Made by a program: the position numbers and the translations under genes. Below, one piece after another: positions 10,778 to 22,315 of a DNA stretch of 64,000 nt. Numbering within the stretch: position 1 is the first letter of the stretch; every line of letters starts with the position of its first letter. The DNA is taken from the NCBI RefSeq assembly GCF_002575655.3, contig NC_053040.3, positions 463,932,780 through 463,996,779 of the forward strand, in the 5' to 3' direction. This DNA comes from Aegilops tauschii subsp. strangulata (taxonomy: Eukaryota; Streptophyta; Magnoliopsida; Poales; Poaceae). The notes beneath the pieces were generated by a model. It had not been told where the DNA came from. It did not search any database and was given only the letters and a program-made list of their open reading frames with translations.

Positions 10778-13700
10778 ATGTCCGGATCCGGAGCTGGAGG
10801 CAAGTGGATGGCCTCCTCCGTCAAGAAGAAGGACATCATGGAGCTCCGGGAGGCCGACTATTTAGCCAAGGAGATTGCTCACCGACTCCCGGCAAAAGGG
10901 CAAATCGTCCCTACCCTGAGCCCCATGAGAGGGTTGTGTTTCTCACACACTTCGTCCGTGGGCTGGGATTCCCTCTTCATCCATTTGTCCGTGGATTGAT
11001 GTTTTACTATGGGTTGGATTTCCACGATCTGGCCCCCAACTTTATCCACAATATCTCGGCTTTTATTGTTGTGTGCAAGGCCTTTCTCCGCATCCCACCT
11101 CACTTCGGTCTATGGCTGAAGACCTTTAATGTGAAACCGAAGGTGGTGAGCGGTCAACAAGCAGAGTGCGGAGGCGCTATGGTGGGCAAGATGCCCAACA
11201 TCACCTGGCCCGAAGGTTCTTTCGTGGAGACGGTGAAGGGATGGCAATCGGGGTGGTTTTACATCACCGAGCCGCGTGACACCGATTGGGTAGCAGCCCC
11301 CGAATTCCGATCCGGAGTTCCGATGCGGCTCACTTCCTGGCAAGAGAAGGGCCTAACCTGGGGGTCTTCGGACGACATAACTGGGCTCCAGACATGTGTC
11401 CAGAACATGATAACCAAGAAGATCAAGCTTGTGAATGTGATCCAGGTTATGCTCATTCGCCGGATCCTTCCATGCCAACGCCGGACTTGCTTTTTGTGGG
11501 AATACGACCCGGCCAAGCACCAGACGCTGCTAGAGCTCTTCGGCGCGACGCACGAAAGTATCTGGAAAGCGCTCTACAAGGCTGGCGAGACGCCACCGCA
11601 CACGACTGAAGATCGCGGGCTTAGCTTAAAGCGCCAGCCCAATCTGGTAAGTCTTTTAATGTTTACAAAGTATACCTTTCACCGGCATATTTTGAGGATG
11701 GATTCTAAGCTCCTCTACCCACTTTGCCAGGCCTGGATCGAGGTGGCAGAGCAGATCGACTGTCCAGCTCTGCTTCCTGAGGAGCAAGAATTCCCGCTTC
11801 TGACGAAGATGTTGTTTTCGGCGCCTTATGACGTGCCAGAGAAGACGTCCAGGAAAGCGGCCAAAGGGGCCAAGAAGGGCCATCGCTGAAAAGGCGCTCC
11901 GGACGTGACGTCCGAAGAGGAAACTTCTTCTTCGTCCACCGACGGCGATGACGAAGAGGAGGAAGAAGACGACTCCCCACCTGAGGTGGGGAAGAAGAAA
12001 AGAGCGGCCCCCACGAGTCTGGAAGCGAAAGCGCCTAAGAGGGTTAAAGGCTCCCTTGCGGATAACTCCGCGTGGGATGTTGACAGCAGTCCGGAGCGAC
12101 CTCGCCGGACCAAGCCTCGGGCCGCTTCGTAAGTACCAGAATCCGCAAACGTCTGGCCTTCCCGGTTTGTAATATTGACATATTGTAAACTTTGTCACTG
12201 CAGTCCGGCACGCGATGGCTCCCCGCGATCCTCGATAGAGGATTCGCTGGACTCGAAGGAGATGGCTAGCATGTCTCCGCCACCTACTCATTCCGTCTCA
12301 CCCAAGGGTGATGACGAGGTGGTGTCCAAAAAGACTTTCCTGGGCCGGGGGGAGATTCCGGAGATCATCGGGGTGACGTCCCAGGATGACTCCTCGGCCG
12401 CCGGACATACGGGGGAAAAAGTCCCCACGGGGACTGGTGAAGAGGCCCGAGTTCCCTTCGGGCCTCAGCCGGATACCATTCCGGAGATCTACACGGCTCC
12501 GGGGTCCAGCGAACGGCATTCCCCACAAGGAGGGAATGTGACTGTTCCACCGGTGACCACTGTCCAACCAGAGGCACCGGATAATCTGCTGGAGGCGCTA
12601 CGAGGCGCCTCTATCATGGATGAGCATCGTGTCCTTATGGACACGGTAATAGAGAAGGTTCAGTTCGTCAAAAGCGGACTGACCGAAGCCTGCACTAGCC
12701 TTCTAACGGGCTTTGAGGTAAGTAATGTGATTGTAGGAAAAATATCACAGTATAGACAGTAGCCCCTGATGCTCTGTTTGGTGTTCGGGAGAAAAAGCCG
12801 AACAGAGGATCAAGAATAAATATCGCAGGAGTCTAACATGAGTTGTCTATGTGAATAAGCAGGTATCGCTGCATGCTGCCACTGCTCATGCTGCGGAGGT
12901 TTCCGGACCGAAGCGGAAACTGGAGCGGGCCGAGGAGGAGCTCGGCCTCGTGAAGAAGCAGCTGGAGGATAGCCAAGGTATGTAGTAACCTGTGGGTACA
13001 TTTTGAAAAAATGAGTAGTCCCACCGGACTAAAGTGTCATAAACTTTATTAGGGGCCACGACCGAGGTGGCGGCCCTTAAGAAGGCGCTAGCCGAGGCCA
13101 AGGACAAAGCGGCCAAGGAACGCGCCTCGCGCGAGAAGCGCGAGGCCTGGGTTGGCGAGGCGCAGCAACAGCTCCAGGGCGCGATAGAGAGGTTTGAGTC
13201 CTTGGAGCGTGATTGTAAGGCGCAAGAGTCCGAATTGGTGAAGGCCCGCCAGAGCGTGCAGGATGCACGAGCCAAAGCCCAGAGCGCCCTCCAGAAATTC
13301 AGGCGGCCAAGAAGATTACGGCGGGTAAGTCTTTCACCATGTATAGCAAGTATGTAGAAGAAACGTTCCTTGTACTTATCCTGAATTTGGATTTTCCAGG
13401 GGCATTTACAGATCTGCCGCACAGTGTATCAGATGCTGCCGAGCATTATAGAGCCGAAGAAGGGATGTCTACGGAGAAGCTATTCTGGTCCCAATATCTG
13501 GGATCCGGACATCCGGTGCCCTTCAGCGACCAGCCAAGGCAGTTGGTCGAGCTGCACAGGTTGGCGGAGCTAGCCATGAAGGACCTGATAGTCCGGTTGT
13601 GGCCTGCCGATCCTATACCTAGCAGCTACTTCGGACTTGTGCAGCGGCTTGTGAGTGCCTGTCCGCGGCTCGAAGCCGTGAAGCGGTCGGTCTGTATTGA

Positions 13701-13884
13701 AGGTGCGCGTATGGCCTTTGCCCGTGTCAAGACGCATTGGGCAAAGCTGGATGCCAAGAAGCTAATGACCGAGGGGGCGCCGGAGGGCAAGGAGCATCGT
13801 CGGCCCGAGCTCTATTTTGATGGTGTCCTGGAGGGATCCCGCCTTGTGGCGGAGCAATGTTCGAAGGATATCATATTCCCATGA
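10778..13884 (+). pseudogene. Antisense extra gene of element B (Transposase_28-type), six exons
   Basis: This gene lies on the strand opposite to gag. I place exons at about 10778-11646, 11731-12128, 12204-12717, 12863-12977, 13053-13324 and 13400-13884. All introns have GT/AG ends, several with GTAAGT. Exon 1 encodes a conserved globular region of about 280 residues (motifs HFVRGLGFPLHPF, GLDFHDLAPN, WQSGWFYI) of the Pfam family 'putative gypsy type transposon' (PF04195). Exons 2-3 encode an acidic/serine-rich linker with basic KKKR patches, exons 4-5 a Lys/Glu/Ala coiled coil, and exon 6 a helical C-terminal domain. Lesions are a frameshift near 10905-10925 and an in-frame TGA at 11887-11889. 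The function is unknown. A homologous gene of the same layout is in element A (50048-53860). Confidence 0.8.
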
Positions 13885-14363
13885 GAACATGTGTATTGCC
13901 TTGCCCTGTAATGTGGAACAATGATGTTATGTAGTATAATGCTTATGATTTAAATTTACCTCATGTGCGGCCGTTTATTAAATCTGATGGTTGACCAGTC
14001 GTCGGCTTCTGCCCCCACGTAGATAGTACGGGGGTGTTCGGGATAAATCTAAACACTCTTTACTCCATATTCTGGTCCTTAAAGGAGGTGTTTAGCGCAA
14101 CGAACAAGGCAATCAGACTATGCGACCTTTACCGCCCTCACTTAGCCATAGGAGTTTGACAATTAAGAAAGTTGGCGAAGCCCCTGGTATTCGGAAGACC
14201 GAACTAGGGGCGCTATACACGCCTAATCGGGGGAGCCGATTCTTCGCAAGAAGCGGAAAAAAATCTCTAACGATTTGGAACCTCTCGAACAGCTGACCGG
14301 CTCTCGCCGCATCATGACAGTCAGTTTTCGGATTTCTCTACTGAGGTGCTCGTCCGGAAGAAC
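13885..14363. other. Spacer of element B up to the CACTA
   Basis: No gene is seen. The spacer follows the antisense gene of B and resumes after the CACTA at 39289. It contains AAC (14361-14363), the left target copy. Confidence 0.6.
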
Positions 14364-14860
14364 CACTACAAAAAAAAGACACATCCGTGACATTTTGGGC
14401 CGAACGAAAAAAAATCCTGTCATACATATGACACTTCTATGACGATAATTGTGACAAAACCCGGTATCATCATAGATGTGGTGGGATCCTACTTCTATGA
14501 CAAAAAATCATGACAGAAAATGGGCTTTTCGTCCTGGGCGGGCCGGAGACACTTTGGGCCGTCCATGACGGAAAAAACCATGGTAGAAGCGAGGGCGAGG
14601 AAAATTTCGGGGAGTTCCCGGTTACGGTGGGAGGTCGGGGGCCGAGCGATGCGCATTTCTCTCGTACACATACGCGCGTGTGTGCGAGGCGTTGGCTCTA
14701 ACTGAACCCGAGCGAGCCGTTGGGCTCTAACTGAACCCGAGCGATTGCACTGCAGGCTATGCATTACTGAACCCGAGCGATCGATCGATGGCTGTTAACT
14801 GAACCCGATCGAGCGATTCCTTCGCTACTGCTGCTAACTGAAGCCGATCGATGCTGCCTC
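14364..14860. repeat. Left terminal and sub-terminal region of the CACTA
   Basis: The TIR is followed by short inverted words shared with the right end (CTTCTATGAC, TGACAGAAAA, GTATCATCA). An AACTGAACCCGAGCGA unit repeats about four times at 14700-14815. Confidence 0.75.
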
Positions 14861-15740
14861 TGGATGAACAGTGAGTGTTCCTGGGGGGTTTGGATGAACA
14901 GTTCCCGGTGGGGGTGGATGAACAGGACCCCGTGGTGTTGCCTCTGGATGAACAGGACCCCGATTGATCGAGCCGGTTGGGGCTGGATGAACAGGACCCC
15001 GTGGAGGGCAAGATGAACAGGACCACCCCGTGGAGGGCAGAATGAACAGTAGACGGTGGAGGGCTGGATGAACAGTAGCCCATGAAGGGGTGGTTGAACA
15101 GGAGCCCGTGGAGAGGGCTGGTTGAACAGTAGCCGGTGGAGTAGCGCGTGGTGGAGGCTGGATGAACAGGAGCCCGTGGATGAACAGTCGCAGGTGGAGG
15201 CTGGAGGAGGTCGACGGTGGATGAACAGTAGCCCGTGGAGGCTGGAGGGGGTCGACGGTGGAGATTAACAGTATCTCGTGGAGTCCCGTTTTGCGGTACG
15301 CCACACCCCTCCCGATGAACAGGACCCCCGTTTCGACCGTAGCGCTCCAACACAAGTCCGTTTCCTCTGTTTTGCGATACGCATCACCCCTCCCGATCAA
15401 TAGGACCCCCGTTTCGACCGTAGGAGGTCCGTTTCCTCCGTTTTGCGGTACGCCAGACCCCTCCCGATGAACAGGATCCCGTTTCAAACGTGGCCGGTCG
15501 AACACAAGGCCGTTTCCTCCGTTCTGCGGTACGCTAGGCCTCGTTTCCATCGGCTGTTCCGTCCAAGCCCTCCCGATGAACACGACGACGCATTCCGTTC
15601 CGACCCAGCCGGTTGGCTCCCACGCGTTCCGTTGCCTCCCGATGAACCCGACGCATTCCGTTGCCTCCCCATGAACACGACGCATTTCGTTGCCTCCCCA
15701 TGAACACGACGCATTCCGTTGCCTCTCCATGAACACGACG
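14860..15740. repeat. Array of about 20 GATGAACA-type sub-terminal motifs
   Basis: The core (G)ATGAACA(G) recurs roughly every 20-60 bases, always in the same orientation, first as GGATGAACAGGACCCC or GGATGAACAGTAGCCC (14863-15230), then as CGATGAACAGGAC (15310-15480), then as CATGAACACGACGCATTCCG (15570-15740). Dense oriented sub-terminal motifs are the known binding sites of TNPA-type proteins in En/Spm elements. TGTTCAT, the inverse core, recurs three times in the right sub-terminal array at about 38441-38556, which fits an inverted arrangement. The 351-codon minus-strand frame over this array (14834-15889) is a by-product of the repeats. Confidence 0.8.
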
Positions 15741-16196
15741 ACGACGCTGTTTCTCCATTCCGACCCAGCCATGTACACGAGCCCTGGCCGTACGTATGCG
15801 CGAGTAGGCGTTCGAGACCCCGCCCGTATGTACACATATGTGGCCGTATTTTCTTTCTTGCACTCTGTCCGCTGTACGTACGTGCACATGCTACGTGCGC
15901 GCCTCTACTACGACACGTACGCGCCTCTACTACGACACGTGCGCGCCTCTACATCCACCAGTATATATGTACGTACACGTTCGCGACCAGAATGACAACG
16001 CTACGTACCCTTCGACCAGGTGGGTCCTGACTGTCAGGCACTTCCTTGCCTGCGAAGATGTAGCTGGTGGGTCCCAGCAGTCAGGGGGGCGAATCTTTTT
16101 TTTTGCCCGGACGCACTTCCTTGCGTGCGAAGATGTAGTCCCAGCTGTCAGGTGGAGGAATAATTATTTTGCACGTAATAAGGAGGCACTTCCTTG

Positions 16197-18965
16197 CTGC
16201 GGCCGTGGACCCAGCTGTCAGCCTCTCCACATACAGTCCACGTCCGATGGAAGCCGTTCCTTGACCACGTTGACCACGCCGCGCCGAGAGCACCAGGGCG
16301 GTGGACGACGGCGAGGCCTAGGAAGGGGACGACGCGGAGCCGGGGAAGACGCGGCAATTGATGCCCACGCGTAGAGGAGTACGAGGATTCACTGGTTCGC
16401 TGCGGTGTGAGGCTGCCGTCGCCGCAGAATAACAGGGGGTGTGGGTGAGTAGAGGGATGGCCTGGCCAGCGGTGGGAGTAGTAGGGGGCGGTGAGGCCTC
16501 CGCCGCATCGCAGCCGGCCACGGGAGGCAGGAGCACGAGGCACGACCGACGCTGCTTTGGGCGGCTGGAGCAAGAAGACCAGAGGTTGAAGAAGCACTAC
16601 GGCCGTTGGATGGACATCGTACGGTCACTGGAGCTAGAATCGTGCATATTGACTAAGTTGACAAAGCCCTCCATCCCCGTCAACTTAGTAGGCCCACAAG
16701 TCAGCCTGCCACTATACTGGGTCCCAGCTAACAGGGGGAGTATTCATTTTTTTTGTGCGTAATAAGGAGGCACTTCCTTGCGTGCGAAGATATAGCTGGT
16801 GGGTCCGAGCTGTCAGCAGCGGTAATGTTTTTTCGCGAAATACAGAGGCCCTTTCGGTGGGTCCCTGATGTCAGGTGGAGGAATCATTATTTTGCACGTA
16901 ATAAGGAGGCATTTCCTTGCGTGCGGCCGTGGACCCAGCTGTCGGCCTCTCCACGTACAGTCCACTTCAAATGCATGTCGGTCGTTGACCACGTTGACCA
17001 GGCCGCGCCGAGAGCACCAAGGCAGTGGACGACGGCGAGGCCTAGGAAGGTAACAACACGGAGGCAGGGAAGACTCGGCAGTTGTTTCCCACTCGGAGGG
17101 GAGTACGACTGTAGGAGGGTTTACTGGTTCGTCTGCCGTCGCCAGAGAATAACAGCAAGTGTGGGTGAGTAGAGGGATGGCTAGGCCAGCGATGGGAGTA
17201 CGGTGGGGCGGTGAGGCCTGCGCGGCAGCACAGCCGGCCGCGGGGAGGAGGGAGCAGGCAGTCCCGTCGGCGCTTGTGTGAGCGGCTGGAGCAGGAAGAG
17301 CAGAGATTGAAGAAGCACGACGGCCGTTCGATGGACATCCAACAGTCACTGCTTGTGCGTCAACCTTTTTAAGGAAAGCCTCAAATCTGTGGAAAACAGC
17401 ATACAGCCCATCTGCCATTATTTCTAATAATTTACAGCCCATTTGCTAATTCTTAAGGTTTTTTTGGAGCCCATATTCTTTTTGTTAGCATTACAGCCCA
17501 TATTGTGGCCACGGTTAAAAAATTATACGAAATTTTGCATATTTCGATGCGGTCCGAACTGTTTTTAATCCCGAAATTTCGACTCACATTCAAACTGATT
17601 TTAAAAATAAATGTATATCAATATAAAATCCAACAAATTCTCCACGCATAAAAATTAATGTAATTTAAAATCTCGAAATGAAAAAAAGATATTTGAAACT
17701 AATTGCCGGTTTGATGTGTTTTAAAAATGTACAGCCCATTTCTCATTACTGATAGGACATTTTCTCGGCCAGCCGAATGAAGCTCTCCTCTTCTTGAAAT
17801 ATTTGCAGCCCAACAGGCCTGACAAAGCGACTTACTTGGCAAATCAAAAACTGGGCTGTGGCCGTGGACCCAGCTGTCAGCCTCTCCACGTACAGTACTC
17901 TTCCGATGGATGTCAGTCGTTGACCACATTGACCACGCCGCGCCGAGAGCACCAAGGCGGTGGACGACAGCGAGGCCTAGGAAGGGGACGATGCAGAGCC
18001 GGGGAAGACGCGGCAGTGGATGCCCACGCGGAGAGGAGTGCGAGGGTTCACTGGTTCGGCTGCGGCGTGAGGTTGTCGTCGCCGCAGAATAACAGGGGGT
18101 GTGGGTGAGTAGAGGGATACCCTGGGCCAGCGGTGGGAGTAGTAGGGGGCGGTGAGGCCTCCGCGGCATCACAGCCGGCCACGAGAGGCAGGAGCACGCG
18201 GCACGACCGGCACTGCTTTAGGCGGCTGGAGCAAGAAGACCAGAGGTTGAAGAAGCACTATGGCCGTTGGATGGACATCGTACGGTCACTGGAGCTAGAA
18301 TCGTTCATATTGACTAAGTTGACAAAGCCCTCCGTCCTCGTCAACTTAGTAGGCCCACAAGTCAGCCACCCACTATGGTGGGTCCCAGCTAGCAGGGGGT
18401 ATTCATTTTTTGGTGCGTAATAAGGAGGCACTTTCTTGCGTGCGAAGATATAGCTGGTGGGTCCGACCTGTCAGCGGGGGGAACATTTTTTTCGCGAAAT
18501 ACAGAAGCCCTTCCCACGTACAGTGCACGTACAGTGCGTAATAAGGAGGAACTTTCCTTGCGTGCGACCATGGACCTCATGGGTCCCAGCCGTCAGGCTC
18601 TCCACGTACAGTCCTCTTCCGATGACTCTCGTATGTTGACCACTCCGGGCCGAGCGCACCGAGGCGGTGGACGACGGCGAGGCCCCAGATTGGAACGACC
18701 CGGAGATGGGGAAGACGCGGCAGTGGAGTCGCAGACGAAGAGGAGTGGGAAACTTGACTGGTTCTGGTGCGGGGTGGGCCTACACTCGGCAGAGAATAAC
18801 AGGAGGTGCGGAGTGGAGGGATGGCCTGGCCGTCGGCGGGGTAGCGTTTCGCTGAGGAGCGCAAAACAACGCCGCTGGACGCCGAAGGCTGGAGCAGGCG
18901 GTTCCGGCAGCGCCGGGGGAAGAAGACGAGAGATTGAAGAAGAATGCCGGCCGTTGGATGTAAAT
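16197..18965. repeat. Four diverged copies of a module of about 430 bp, plus a linked module
   Basis: Each copy begins near GGACCCAGCTGTCAGCCTC, passes through TTGACCACGTTGACCACGCC and GCGGTGGACGACGGCGAGGC, and ends near GGCCGTTGGATGGACATC. Copies lie at about 16197-16650, 16920-17355, 17860-18300 and 18583-18965. A second module (GTGCGTAATAAGGAGGCACT and TTCGCGAAATACAGA) follows copies 1 and 3 at about 16710-16870 and 18370-18510. Copies 1 and 3 with their second modules look like one larger duplication. Confidence 0.8.
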
Positions 18966-19700
18966 CCAATGCCTTCTTAGGCTTCGACCTACTGGCCCAC
19001 ATGTCAGCAAGTCCATTTGTTTTTTTAGTCCATTTGGTGGGCTGGGTGAAACAATGATGTAGCATCTATGCAGCCCGTTTAAATCCCATTTGCATTTTTC
19101 TCGAAATCCGCGGACTTGCTGGGCTGGGTGAAAATATCATGTTGGGCTAGACGGAGAAATGTTATAAAAACATAAACACATGATTGCACGTCAGTAAAAT
19201 CTTTGCAAGCTTATGTACGCAATCACTAGGAGTTAACTTGCCAAGTTATATATAAACAATTATTATTATTATTTTGTAAGAACTTTCAACTTACGAAATA
19301 AAATATCATTTTAATTTGATGAGTTAATAGTACATGGGGTATTATTATTTTTTAGGCTAGACGTGGGACAGTTGAGTTTGTTCTAGGGGAAAGTACTGGG
19401 AGAAAACTCAGTTTACATCGAAAAAGAAAGTGGGAGAAAATTCAGAGACCTGCTGGGTCCACCTAAGGAGGGGAATATGTTGGGAGGAAGGAGATTCAAA
19501 GCACGGCAGCCGAGTGAACTAGTTTTTTTACGGACAAGTGAACTAGTTTACATACATAAGCAAACAGCCACTAAAAAAGCAATCAGGTTAATGGGTTCTT
19601 AAAAGAAATATTTCAGACAAAACAGATAATTACGACACATAGGCTAATGCATGAAACACTCAGATGATAAAGGTGCTTATAAACAGATAAAGTACAACAT
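18966..19700. other. CACTA interior without a gene
   Basis: The sequence is AT-rich, with a short (ATT)n run near 19260-19275 and the repeated phrase GTGAACTAGTTT near 19520-19550. I see nothing coding. Confidence 0.5.
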
Positions 19701-20255
19701 CTAGACCTTCCTGGCACTCTTGATCATGACGCTGCGGCTGTCCGTGTACTCATCAGTTACGGGAAGCAGACACGCCCTCATGTCCAAGATCTGCCTGTAC
19801 ATGTCGTAGCATGCGTATGCGTCCTTGGCCGCTTAGGTTATTAGGCTAGATTCAGAGGTACCTCCCACGTGTTCAGGTCGTCTTCTTTCATGTTGGCGTA
19901 TCAGGGGTCGATGATGGTCTCAGCGAGGTCAACCACAGAGTCCTTCTCCTGCCCGTTGCTGATGATCTTGTATTGCTTCTGGATGTCGACAAGCTTGTTG
20001 CACCAGATGGCCGAATCGTCGCGTTCTTCCTCCTCTCCACCGTAGCGAAGGTGCAGTCGGCGCTGCCGATGAAACGGGCGAATGCTCCAGAACCTGGTGC
20101 AGCCATAGGACTGAGGCGAGGCAGAGCTTCACCGAGTCCGTATCGTTGGTGTACATCACATTCAACTTGGTGCAGCCGTAGGACTGAACGGCGAACTCAA
20201 AGGGGAACTCCTTGCTGAAGTCCATATCCAGTAGGCTCACCCCTCGGATCGCCAT
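19701..20255 (-). pseudogene. 3'-5' exonuclease (WRN-like/RNase H-like) gene fragment
   Basis: Read on the minus strand from an ATG at 20255, the start (MAIRGVSLLDMDFSKEFPF) continues about 45 residues, then jumps frames. A second frame holds FARFIGSADCTFATVERR and a third holds NKLVDIQKQYKIISNGQEKD and VVDLAETIIDP. The tail reads KDAYACYDMYRQILDMRACLLP-like and ends at TAG (19703-19701). The KLVDIQ, DLA-IIDP and KDAY-YRQIL-MR pattern matches the C-terminal part of grass 3'-5' exonuclease-domain proteins related to the Werner exonuclease. The region that should hold the first catalytic DxE is missing. It has internal deletions, at least two frameshifts and stops at about 19898 and 19834. It is probably a captured or retroposed host gene piece inside the CACTA. 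The assignment is from motif memory. Confidence 0.55.
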
Positions 20256-20694
20256 TGGAGTCTCTTCGAGTGAACGAGTGTGTAGGCGGCGGCAGCAGTT
20301 CGTTTTCCAGCTCTTGGGGAACTGGATTCAACAGTAAGCTGAGTGTGTACAGGCGACAACAGTTACTACCCCTCCCTCGTCCGCTGCACGCCCGGCAGAA
20401 GATGCACCCTCGGCCACACGTCCGTTCACGAGCGGGTCTGTATTGGTACTGTAATAACAGGAGTTAGTGGTTACTTTACTTAAATTTAATTAGCTTTAAT
20501 AGAAATTTATACTTAAAACAAGCAATGCATTCGCTCGTTCTATCAGTGCCACAGGATCAACATGCACAACAATTAGAATTACTATTCTCAGGACGCTCAT
20601 GATCAGCACATTTGTCGCACTTTCACAAAGATAATACTACCAAGTTTGAACTGTTTGTTATGGTTGTTGTCCTCTGCATCATCATGCCGTGTTT

Positions 20695-20957
20695 CCCAGC
20701 TTGCAAGATTCAGAACCAACAAATAAGATCCAAATAATAAGTACAACAAAGATGCCTACACATCTCATTGATTCCCAGCTTGCAAGATTCAGAACCAACA
20801 AATAAGATCCAAATAATAAGTACAACAAAGATGCCTACACATCTCATTGATTCCCAGCTTGCAAGATTCAGAACCAACAAATAAGATTCAAATAATAAGT
20901 ACAACAAAGATGCCTACACATCTCACTGATTCCCAGCTTGCAAGATTCAGAACCAAC
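20695..20957. repeat. 79-bp tandem repeat, about 3.3 copies
   Basis: Units begin CCCAGCTTGCAAGATTCAGA and contain AATAATAAGTACAACAAAG. Copies are nearly identical, so the amplification is recent. Confidence 0.92.
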
Positions 20958-22009
20958 CCATTAGAGCCTTTTGATAAAGTGAATATCGGGATTAAATCCA
21001 TCTTGGCTAGCCATGTCATACAATCGAAGAACTTGGCGAATGCTCTTGACCGTCACAACATCTGTAGTTGAGTATTCCTGTTTGCACAACGCAGATAATA
21101 AAGAGCATGATTACTATAATTGTGGCACTAGTGGAAGTCAACCTGCAGCTCCAATCGATGATTCAATTCATGCCACTTTTTCTGCAGTTCGCCTGAAATG
21201 AAGCAAAGATTGCATCATTCAGCTATGGCTCATCTTGCAAAGGCTAATAAAATGTTGCACGAGATTACCAGCAGAATTTGACGGAGATTTTGGAAACTCC
21301 AATCACCATTTTGTGCAGTTCCACCAAAATTGAGAGATGTTGCCCATGTAACATTTTAGTTGAACTGCACAAGACACTCATTCCAAAAAAGTGTTTTGTG
21401 CAGTTCACCAAAAGGTCACAATAGCAACAAGGTGAAATGGATATCCCTATCTGCACAAAAAGATAGAAAGTAAACAGTTGCTGGTCAATAAGAATATACG
21501 AAACATATACAAAATGAAAAGAAGCATCTTAATTATGTTCATGGCAATCACGCAAGGACAGTAGAAATTTTAAAACGTCAGCAATGCTTCATGTTACCAG
21601 AAGCATTACAATCAACAATGAGATTCCTCAAATATGGGATTACTTTAATGGTGGCATTGCTTGTTTACCAGACACAATAAATCAACAGCAGCTAAAGAGT
21701 TGGTTTAAGGGCATGGGACCATGGGGACACCAGGACACTCAGCAGCGTAAAGGAGCAACTTACTTATCATACTGGGGAAAACAGCAGGAGTGCCATTTGT
21801 AACACAGTTTAATTACATCTTATCACTGGAGGCATTAGATTAACAATAACACTGGTTAGACATGTCCCTAAGGTAACAGTGTGATCGCTTCATTTTACAT
21901 GCGCCCTTACATTAACAACAGCAAAAGGTTGGTATAAGGACATGCGACAGTGGACGCATCAGCACAATGTACCTACAAGGAGGCATAAAGTGGTGATGCC
22001 GAGTTTGTT
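20958..22009. other. CACTA interior without a gene
   Basis: No gene is recognised. Two short related segments (AGTTGGTTTAAGGGCATGGG near 21698 and GGTTGGTATAAGGACATGCG near 21928) suggest an old duplication. Confidence 0.45.
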
Positions 22010-22315
22010 CATGCTATGTGAGGGCAGCAAACCTAATCTTGTAGACCTTGTACTATGTGAGGGCAGCAAATCTAATCCTGGAGACCTTTTACTATGTGAG
22101 GGCAGCAAATCTAATCCTGGAGACCTTTTACTATGTGAGGGCAGCAAATCTAATCCAGGAGACCTTTTACTATGTGAGGGCAGCAAATCTAATCCTGAGA
22201 CCTTTTACTATGTGAGGGCAGCAAATCTAATCATGAGACCTTTTACTATGTGAGGGTAGCAAATCTAATCCTGGAGACCTTTTACTATGTGATGGCAGCA
22301 AATCTAATCCTGGAC
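22010..22315. repeat. 39-bp tandem repeat, about 7-8 copies
   Basis: The unit is CTATGTGAGGGCAGCAAATC followed by TAATCCTGGAGACCTTTTA. Small deletions of 3-4 bases occur in some units. The 103-codon frame over the array is a consequence of the 39-base period, which is a multiple of three. Confidence 0.93.

Noticed and set aside
14834..15889. 351-codon minus-strand open frame
   Set aside because: It lies over the GATGAACA repeat array. The peptide is a repetitive Pro/Ser/His/Thr-rich product of the motifs, without a domain.
16015..18965. Several 100-200 codon frames on both strands
   Set aside because: They repeat with the 430-bp modules and shift frame between copies, so they are not selected coding sequences.
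21942..22253. 103-codon frame with a repeated peptide
   Set aside because: The 39-base repeat keeps the frame open by its period. Not a gene.
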